Shown: piece by piece, positions 57,571-64,000 of the stretch
Numbering within the stretch: the first letter of the stretch is position 1
Layout of the letters: the number at the start of each line of letters is the position of its first letter
DNA from: Vibrio sp. CB1-14
GTDB lineage: Bacteria > Pseudomonadota > Gammaproteobacteria > Enterobacterales > Vibrionaceae
Assembly (NCBI RefSeq): GCF_040412085.2
Contig: NZ_CP115920.1
Location: forward strand, 434,001-498,000
Direction of reading: 5' to 3'
DNA length: 64,000 nucleotides
Made by a program: the position numbers and the translations under genes
The notes under the pieces: generated by a model
The model's input: the letters and a program-made list of their open reading frames with translations, nothing else
The model's database searches: none
What the model was told of the DNA's origin: nothing

Positions 57571-60006
57571 ATGAGTCAAAGCAGTACCCAAAGCGGAAAG
57601 AGTAACAAGCAGCTGCACAAATTTGGCGGCAGCAGCTTAGCCGATCCTGAGTGTTATCGCCGCGTCGTTTCTATTTTAAAAGACTACTCTAACGAGGAAG
57701 ACCTCATTGTGGTCTCGGCGGCAGGTAAAACCACCAATCGCCTTATCGAATTTCTTGATGCACTGAACAAAGATGGGCGCATTGCTCATGAACACCTTCA
57801 AGCACTGCGTCAGTTTCAGATTGAGCTGGTGGAATCGCTGTTGACTGGCGAAGAAGCAGAAAGCCTTGTCTCTCAGTTGAAAGATGAGTTCAGTACACTG
57901 GGTGAGCTTAGCTACCCACTGACCGATGCCGAGCGTGCTGCTGTGCTAGGTCACGGTGAAGTTTGGTCTTCACGCCTTTTATCGGCGTTGCTTAGGCAAA
58001 GTGATCTCCCAGCAGTGTCGCAAGATGCAAGAGCGTTTCTGCGCGCTGAGTTTGGTACTCAGCCAGAGGTAGATCGCGCTAAATCGTATCCGCTGATTAA
58101 AGAAGTACTGGCTCAGCATGCACATCATCGTGTGGTGATTACCGGTTTTATGGCACAAAGTGAATGCGGTGAAACCGTACTGCTCGGTCGTAATGGCTCC
58201 GACTACTCCGCAACTGTGATTGGCGCATTGGCTGAAGTTTCTTGCGTGACTATTTGGAGCGATGTAGCAGGCGTATACAGCGCTGACCCTCGTGTAGTTA
58301 ATGACGCCTGCTTATTACCATTACTGCGATTGGATGAAGCCAGTGAATTGGCGCGTTTAGCTGCCCCTGTGCTTCACAGTCGTACTCTCCAGCCTGTCGC
58401 GCAAAGTGCCATGGATTTGAGTCTTCGCTGCAGTTATCAGCCGGAGTCGGGCTCAACGCGTATTGAACGTGTGCTGGCTTCTGGACGCGGCGCAAAGATT
58501 ATCACTTCACTTGATGAAGTACTGCTAATTGAGCTTGCATTCGCAGCTGGTCACGACTTTGAGCGTGCTCAAACCGAAGTACTTAACGGTCTCAAGCGTG
58601 CGCAATTAGCGCCGTTGGCGTTTGAAGCGCAAGCTGACCAATATCGTCTCCGTCTTGCCTACACCGCAGAGATTGCCTCTGGTGCTCTCACTGAGCTGCA
58701 AGATCTGGCGATCGAAGCCGAGATTAAGCTTAAAGAAGGTTACTCTATGCTTGCCGCTGTAGGCGCTGGCGTGACTAAAAACGCCAATCATTGCTTTGGT
58801 TTTTATCAGCAGCTAAAACATGCACCAGTGGAGTTTTTCTCAGAAGCTGAGTCTCAATTGAGTCTAGCCGCTGTACTGCGCAAATCAGACATTCAGCCGC
58901 TTGTGAAATCGGTACACACTCAGCTGTTCCAAGCGCAAAAGCGCGTTGCGGTGGCGCTGTGTGGTAAAGGTAACATTGGTTCAAGTTGGTTAGAGCTGTT
59001 CAAAGAGCAGAAAAGCGAGCTTGAAAAACGTCGCGGCATGAGTTTCAACCTAGTCGCAGTTATCGACAGTCAGACTTATTGGTTTGATGAAGAGGGTATC
59101 GATGAGCAACAGGTACTTGCACGCTACGAAGATGAGGCCACTGAATACCAAGGTGACATCTGGCTGCAACGTTTAGCTGGACTTCAAGGCTATGACGAAG
59201 GTGTGGTTTTAGACGTCACTGCGAGTGCGGCATTAGCAGAAAGATACGTTAGCATTGCTGAGCATGGTCTGCACCTTATCTCAGCAAACAAAGTTGCAGG
59301 TTCAGCGCCAAGCAATGATTACCATGCGGTGCAAGATGCGTTTTCGAAAACCGGACGTCACTGGCTTTATAACGCCACGGTGGGGGCAGGGTTACCGATA
59401 AACCATACCGTTCGTGACCTGCGTGAAAGTGGTGATGATATCGTCGCGCTATCGGGCATTTTCTCTGGCACCTTGTCTTGGTTGTTCCAGCAATTTGATG
59501 GTTTAGTCCCTTTTGCGGAGCTCGTTGACCTCGCGTGGCAACAGGGTCTAACAGAGCCGGATCCCCGCTCTGACCTTGATGGCTCAGATGTGATGCGTAA
59601 GTTGGTTATCTTAGCGCGCGAATCGGGCTTGGATATCGAACCTGATGCCGTTGAAGTAGAGTCTTTGGTTCCTGAAGAGCTTGCTGAGTTATCACTCGAA
59701 GACTTCTTTGAGAAAGCCTCACTGCTGAGCGAAATCTTGCAAGAGCGCCTAGAAAAAGCTCAGCGCGAAGAGAAAGTGCTGCGTTACGTTGCTCGTCTGG
59801 ATAGACAAGGTAAAGCGCGCGTAGGGATTGAAGCACTATCGAAAGAGCATGCGCTGGCGAACCTTTTACCTTGTGACAATATCTTCGCGATTGAGAGTAA
59901 GTGGTATAAGGATAATCCGTTGGTGATTCGTGGCCCTGGTGCGGGCCGTGAAGTGACGGCTGGGGCGATTCAGTCGGATTTGAATTTGATGTCTAGCTTT
60001 TTTTGA
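57571..60006 (+). CDS. metL: Bifunctional aspartokinase II/homoserine dehydrogenase II
   Basis: 811 aa. N-terminal aspartokinase (QLHKFGGSSLADPECYRRV near residue 14; MAQSECGETVLLGRNGSDYS near 195) and C-terminal homoserine dehydrogenase (VAVALCGKGNIGSSWLELF near 470; LHLISANKVAGSAPSNDYHA; LSGIFSGTLSWLFQQFDGL). It catalyses steps one and three from aspartate to homoserine for methionine. Cotranscribed with metB. The linker region around 310-460 is degenerate relative to ThrA ACT domains, in keeping with no allosteric inhibition. Confidence 0.95.
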   Translation: MSQSSTQSGKSNKQLHKFGGSSLADPECYRRVVSILKDYSNEEDLIVVSAAGKTTNRLIEFLDALNKDGRIAHEHLQALRQFQIELVESLLTGEEAESLVSQLKDEFSTLGELSYPLTDAERAAVLGHGEVWSSRLLSALLRQSDLPAVSQDARAFLRAEFGTQPEVDRAKSYPLIKEVLAQHAHHRVVITGFMAQSECGETVLLGRNGSDYSATVIGALAEVSCVTIWSDVAGVYSADPRVVNDACLLPLLRLDEASELARLAAPVLHSRTLQPVAQSAMDLSLRCSYQPESGSTRIERVLASGRGAKIITSLDEVLLIELAFAAGHDFERAQTEVLNGLKRAQLAPLAFEAQADQYRLRLAYTAEIASGALTELQDLAIEAEIKLKEGYSMLAAVGAGVTKNANHCFGFYQQLKHAPVEFFSEAESQLSLAAVLRKSDIQPLVKSVHTQLFQAQKRVAVALCGKGNIGSSWLELFKEQKSELEKRRGMSFNLVAVIDSQTYWFDEEGIDEQQVLARYEDEATEYQGDIWLQRLAGLQGYDEGVVLDVTASAALAERYVSIAEHGLHLISANKVAGSAPSNDYHAVQDAFSKTGRHWLYNATVGAGLPINHTVRDLRESGDDIVALSGIFSGTLSWLFQQFDGLVPFAELVDLAWQQGLTEPDPRSDLDGSDVMRKLVILARESGLDIEPDAVEVESLVPEELAELSLEDFFEKASLLSEILQERLEKAQREEKVLRYVARLDRQGKARVGIEALSKEHALANLLPCDNIFAIESKWYKDNPLVIRGPGAGREVTAGAIQSDLNLMSSFF

Positions 60007-60041
60007 TTGGGCAGGATAGTAAAGCAAGGTCAAGAGCTTGA

Positions 60042-60204
60042 CCCCTCCTAGCCTCCCCTTATAAAGGGGAGGAACTACTGGCTCGCTGCGCATAGCCTGA
60101 CTTTATTCGAGTACTAGAGTAGGCATTGCGATGCGACGATAGGAGCTAGCAGTGGTTCTCCCCCTTAATAACGGGGCGCGTAGCCGGGGGAGTTAGAGGG
60201 GGTA
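60042..60204. repeat. Second type of dispersed inverted-repeat element between metL and metF
   Basis: One end carries the palindrome cctccccttataaaggggag (60052-60072) and the other a diverged version ctcccccttaataacggggc with gccgggggagttagaggggg (60158-60203). About 160 bp long with inverted G/C-rich ends, like a MITE. The 460-bp gap between metL and metF holds this element and the metF operator; no gene seen. Confidence 0.7.
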
Positions 60205-60357
60205 AGCGCCAGCGCTGCGAAACCTCTATCGCCCACCTACCTCAACCATTCTCCCATAAACCACACCCACCCCACCATCTTCAATTTCCCTAACTCACCA
60301 CATGAAAAAAATTCATAATCCCTCTATTGACTTTAAAACCTATTCATTTCATTCTGT

Positions 60358-60381
60358 AGACATATAGACGTCTAAACGTCA
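60358..60381 (+). promoter_or_regulatory. MetJ operator upstream of metF: three tandem met boxes
   Basis: AGACATAT, AGACGTCT, AAACGTCA in tandem, about 85 bp before the metF ATG. The middle box is perfect. The first two are identical to those at the metJ-metB operator. Confidence 0.88.
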
Positions 60382-60439
60382 GAAATTAAAAATCATCATT
60401 TAAAGACAGACAGGTTTTATCTGAGATTGGATGGGATAA

Positions 60440-61357
<918 letters not shown>

Positions 61358-61379
61358 ATGCTTATTCAATGACAAATAA

Positions 61380-61412
61380 AAAACGCCAATCTAAAAAGGT
61401 TGGCGTTTTTTT
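61380..61412. terminator. Bidirectional intrinsic terminator between metF and aphA
   Basis: aaaacgccaa / ttggcgtttttt stem with a 10-nt loop; A-run before and T-run after, so it can serve both convergent genes. Confidence 0.93.
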
Positions 61413-61433
61413 ATGCGTTAACTCAGAACTGGA

Positions 61434-61973
61434 TTACGCCAGCGCTTCTAGCTCCGCTAGTGCCTCTTCTGCCCAGTCTAACCATGCTTGACGTGCAAGT
61501 AGGTTACGGCGAAGAGTTAGGCGCTCAAGGCGAGCGTGCTTCTCTAGAGTACTTGGTGTTGCGTAGTAAGCCGCTTCAATCTCGCGGTAGTGTGCAACCA
61601 GCTTCTTCGACTCTTCAATAAGCTCTTCAAGTTGGATGCGGAAAGCAGCAGAAGGCTGAACGGCACAGGCAGCCAGTTTTGCTGAGAACTCATCACGAAC
61701 GGTTGGGTGTACGGTTGGTTGCTCAAACCACTCGCCAAGCGTGCTGCGACCGGCATCTGTGATTGAGTAAACTTTACGATCCGGTTTGCCTTCTTGAGGT
61801 TCAAGCTTGCAAGTAACTAGGGCTTTGTCCGCCATCTTATTCAGTTCGCGGTAGACCTGTTGGTGGCTTGCTTTCCAGAAGTAACCGATGCTAGCAGAAA
61901 ATTCCTTAGTAATGTCGTAGCCCGTTGCGTCACGAGTGCTTAGGACAGTAAGGATAACGTGTGGTAGTGACAT
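61434..61973 (-). CDS. aphA: PadR-family regulator AphA
   Basis: 179 aa, the exact size of Vibrio AphA. MSLPHVILTVLSTRDATGYD, ITKEFSASIGYFWKASHQQV and YRELNKMADKAL form the winged-helix DNA-binding domain; residues about 105-179 form the antiparallel coiled-coil dimer region. In Vibrio, AphA is the low-cell-density quorum-sensing master regulator and is placed next to ppc, as here. I base the name on strong recall of the family sequence plus synteny. The 399-bp upstream gap may hold a long leader. Confidence 0.92.
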   Translation of the reverse strand: MSLPHVILTVLSTRDATGYDITKEFSASIGYFWKASHQQVYRELNKMADKALVTCKLEPQEGKPDRKVYSITDAGRSTLGEWFEQPTVHPTVRDEFSAKLAACAVQPSAAFRIQLEELIEESKKLVAHYREIEAAYYATPSTLEKHARLERLTLRRNLLARQAWLDWAEEALAELEALA

Positions 61974-62312
61974 GTCTTAAATCCAAATGGTCAAAATCTT
62001 AGTAATAGTTATGTTGTTCTTTTAAGTGCGTTTGTGGTTGAACGATTACACCATGCAAGCGCCTTGGAATCTTGGTTGATTCCAGGAAACTCGCGCAAAG
62101 AACATCGCACCTCGCCAAAGCGGGTACCAATAACCGTGTTTAAAGCCTTTGTCACCTAGACAGCCACATGAACATGTGACCTGCGCCGTCGACGTCGTAT
62201 TTTTATTTTTATCGAACAGCGGAGTGTAATTATATCTGATTTATATAAGCAAAAAGTGGAATAGAATGCGATACCACTTCAAAAAACTAACAAAACTCTC
62301 AGTAAGTATGCC
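61974..62312 (-). promoter_or_regulatory. Upstream region of aphA with probable promoter
   Basis: No gene. On the minus strand a TATAAT (62229-62234) lies within an AT-rich imperfect palindrome ttatataaatcagatataat, about 255 bp before the aphA ATG. If used, it would give a long leader, and the palindrome would be a candidate site for a LuxR/HapR-type repressor. Further inverted repeats are tggaatc/gattcca and cacatg/catgtg. All functional labels are inferred. Confidence 0.4.
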
Positions 62313-62346
62313 AGCAAAAATAAAAGGCCGCAATGTGCGACCTTTT
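62313..62346 (-). terminator. Terminator of ppc
   Basis: Minus-strand hairpin AAAAGGtCGCA/TGCGgCCTTTT with one mismatch followed by a T-rich run, about 30 bp after the ppc stop. Confidence 0.85.
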
Positions 62347-62372
62347 GTCTCTTTTGTAAGATAATATATCGT

Positions 62373-64000
62373 TTAGCCAGTATTTCGCATACCAGCAGCG
62401 ATGCCTGCGATGGTCACCATGAGTGCTTCTTCTAGCTCAGACTCGGTTTCTTCACTCTGACGAGTACGGTACAGAAGCTCAGCTTGCAGCATGTTGAGTG
62501 GCTCAACATAGATGTTGCGCAGGCGAATGGACTCTTGTCCCCAAGGGTCGCTTTGCATTAGGTGGTTGTGGTTTTCTACGTTCAGTACCGCAACGATATC
62601 TTTTTGTAATTGACCACGAAGCTTATCACCGAGAGGCAACAATTCAGGATCCGCAAGACGCTTATCGTAATAGCGAGAGATTTCCATATTACACTTGGTG
62701 TAAACCATCTCTAGCATACCTAGGCGTGTTGAGAAGAATGGCCATTCGCGACACATCTCTTCTAGCAGCGCTTGGTGACCTTTGTCGATAGAGTATTGAA
62801 TCGCTTCACCCGCCCCAAGCCATGCTGGCAGTACTAGACGGTTTTGGCTCCATGAGAAGATCCATGGAATCGCACGTAAGCTTTCTACGCCGCCATTCGG
62901 GTTACGTTTCGCAGGGCGAGAACCAAGTGGTAGTTTGCCCAGTTCTAGCTCAGGCGTTGCTTGGCGGAAGTAAGGGACAAAATCCGGCTCGCCGCGAACT
63001 ACTTTACGGTACGCATCGCAAGAGACTTCAGAAAGTACTTCCATTAGGTCGCGCCAATCTTGTTTCGGCTCAGGCGGCGGCATTAGGTTCGCCTCCAGAA
63101 TGGCACTTGCGTACAGATTGAAACTGTTAACCGCAATTTCAGGTAGACCGAGCTTAAAGCGGATCATCTCGCCTTGCTCAGTCACACGCAGGCCGCCTTT
63201 AAGGCTCTTAGGTGGCTGAGACAGCAGGGCAGCGTGCGCTGGCGCACCACCACGACCAATCGTACCGCCACGGCCGTGGAACAGAGTAATATCAATACTT
63301 GCTTCTTCACCTACCGCTACCAGTTTTTCCATCGCGCTGTACTGAGCCCAGCCTGCCGCCATTACGCCTGCGTCTTTCGCTGAGTCAGAGTAGCCAATCA
63401 TCACCATCTGATGGTTTTGGATATAACCACGGTACCAGTCGATCTCGAACAACTGCTTCATTACCGCTTCTGAGTTGTTCAAATCATCGAGTGTTTCGAA
63501 CAGTGGGCAGACGTCCATACGGAACTTACAGCCACACTCTTGAAGGATAAGGTGAACGGCTAGAACGTCAGAAGCCGTGCGTGCCATAGAGATAACATAA
63601 GCACCAAACGCTTCACGCGATTGTGATGCGATCACACGGCAAGTATCGAGAACTTCTTGTACTGGCTCTGAAGGTTCCCAGTCGCGTGGTAGCAGTGGGC
63701 GCTTCGAGCTTAGCTCGTTAATTAGGAATGAAACCTTGTCTTGCTCGCTCCACTGATCGTAGTCGCCTAGACCTAAGTGGCGCGTTAGCTCAGAGATGGC
63801 ATCTGAGTGACGTGTGCTTTCTTGGCGAATATCGAGGCGTACTAGGTGAACACCGAATGCCTTCACGCGGCGAAGTGTGTCGAGTAGAGAGCCATCGGCG
63901 ATGATTGCCATACCACTTTCGCGAAGTGACTTGTAACAAGCCATGAGCGGCTCCCAAAGCTGGGAGATGTCTTCAAGGATTGGCTTGTTTGGCACATCTT
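62373..64000 (-). CDS. ppc: Phosphoenolpyruvate carboxylase, C-terminal part (5' end outside window)
   Basis: The frame is open to the right edge and covers about 542 of the ~880 residues of gammaproteobacterial Ppc. It contains the catalytic [20 protein letters not shown] loop, [20 protein letters not shown], the effector-binding [15 protein letters not shown] region and the invariant C-terminus AGMRNTG. It makes oxaloacetate from PEP and bicarbonate to replenish the TCA cycle. Downstream is aphA on the same strand, as in other Vibrio. Confidence 0.96.
   Translation of the reverse strand, partial: DVPNKPILEDISQLWEPLMACYKSLRESGMAIIADGSLLDTLRRVKAFGVHLVRLDIRQESTRHSDAISELTRHLGLGDYDQWSEQDKVSFLINELSSKRPLLPRDWEPSEPVQEVLDTCRVIASQSREAFGAYVISMARTASDVLAVHLILQECGCKFRMDVCPLFETLDDLNNSEAVMKQLFEIDWYRGYIQNHQMVMIGYSDSAKDAGVMAAGWAQYSAMEKLVAVGEEASIDITLFHGRGGTIGRGGAPAHAALLSQPPKSLKGGLRVTEQGEMIRFKLGLPEIAVNSFNLYASAILEANLMPPPEPKQDWRDLMEVLSEVSCDAYRKVVRGEPDFVPYFRQATPELELGKLPLGSRPAKRNPNGGVESLRAIPWIFSWSQNRLVLPAWLGAGEAIQYSIDKGHQALLEEMCREWPFFSTRLGMLEMVYTKCNMEISRYYDKRLADPELLPLGDKLRGQLQKDIVAVLNVENHNHLMQSDPWGQESIRLRNIYVEPLNMLQAELLYRTRQSEETESELEEALMVTIAGIAAGMRNTG

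Noticed and set aside
62160..62205. MetJ box near gtcgacgtcgta upstream of aphA
   Set aside because: Only a single partial match with no tandem neighbour; MetJ needs at least two adjacent boxes.

Overview
The window is chromosomal DNA of a marine gammaproteobacterium, almost certainly a Vibrio. The evidence is the aphA-ppc pair, the conserved block rraA-menA-hslUV-ftsN-cytR-priA-rpmE-malic enzyme-metJ-metBL-metF, and ISAs1-family (IS1358-like) elements beside a surface-polysaccharide locus. No rRNA, tRNA or CRISPR array was seen.

Layout. (1) 1-4.2 kb: the 3' part of a very large calcium-binding/FG-GAP repeat surface protein, cut by the window edge. (2) 4.2-10.3 kb: galU (-), a 7-bp tandem repeat, then an insertion-sequence nest. 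It holds an ISAs1 copy split by an IS21-family element, an orphan ISAs1 right end, an IS5-family remnant and a second, intact ISAs1 copy with a 10-bp target duplication. (3) 10.3-29.0 kb (-): a polysaccharide operon. Read in transcription order it starts with an RfaH-type ops element, a lipoprotein, a KpsD/Wza-type outer-membrane exporter, KpsM-type permease and KpsE-type co-polymerase. It continues with rmlC, two GT2 transferases, rmlD and rmlA. It ends in an AT-rich block with a two-domain glycosyltransferase, a sulfotransferase, an alpha/beta-hydrolase, an unknown protein, an EcbF/BcbF-type HAD phosphatase, a nucleotidyltransferase-kinase fusion and a further nucleotidyltransferase. (4) 29.3-33.4 kb (+): a DHH phosphoesterase, rmlB, a truncated hydrolase and a metallo-beta-lactamase RNA-processing-like protein. 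(5) 33.5-44.2 kb (+): a second polysaccharide operon, also headed by an ops element: Wzx-like flippase, GT2, sulfotransferase, KpsS/KpsC-like protein, two GT4 enzymes, epimerase, PglC-like initiating transferase, WbpM-like dehydratase and UDP-glucose dehydrogenase, closed by a strong terminator. (6) 44.3-64 kb: housekeeping genes, with two MetJ operators and intergenic spaces filled with dispersed palindromic repeats.

How the genes work together. GalU and Ugd supply UDP-glucose and UDP-glucuronate. RmlA/B/C/D make dTDP-L-rhamnose. The WbpM-like enzyme and the epimerase supply deoxy-amino-sugar precursors. The PglC-like enzyme would prime a lipid carrier, glycosyltransferases extend the chain, and two unrelated sulfotransferases plus the nucleotidyltransferase/kinase/HAD cassette probably decorate it. 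ABC-type capsule export parts are present, but no KpsT ATPase and no Wzy polymerase are visible. Two operons with RfaH-type ops sites suggest joint antitermination control.

The most notable signals are two arrays of the same 7-bp repeat, each just upstream of a sugar-nucleotide pyrophosphorylase gene (galU, rmlA), with a decayed copy inside rmlD; the uncharacterised decoration cassette at 10.3-16.6 kb; and the incomplete export systems.
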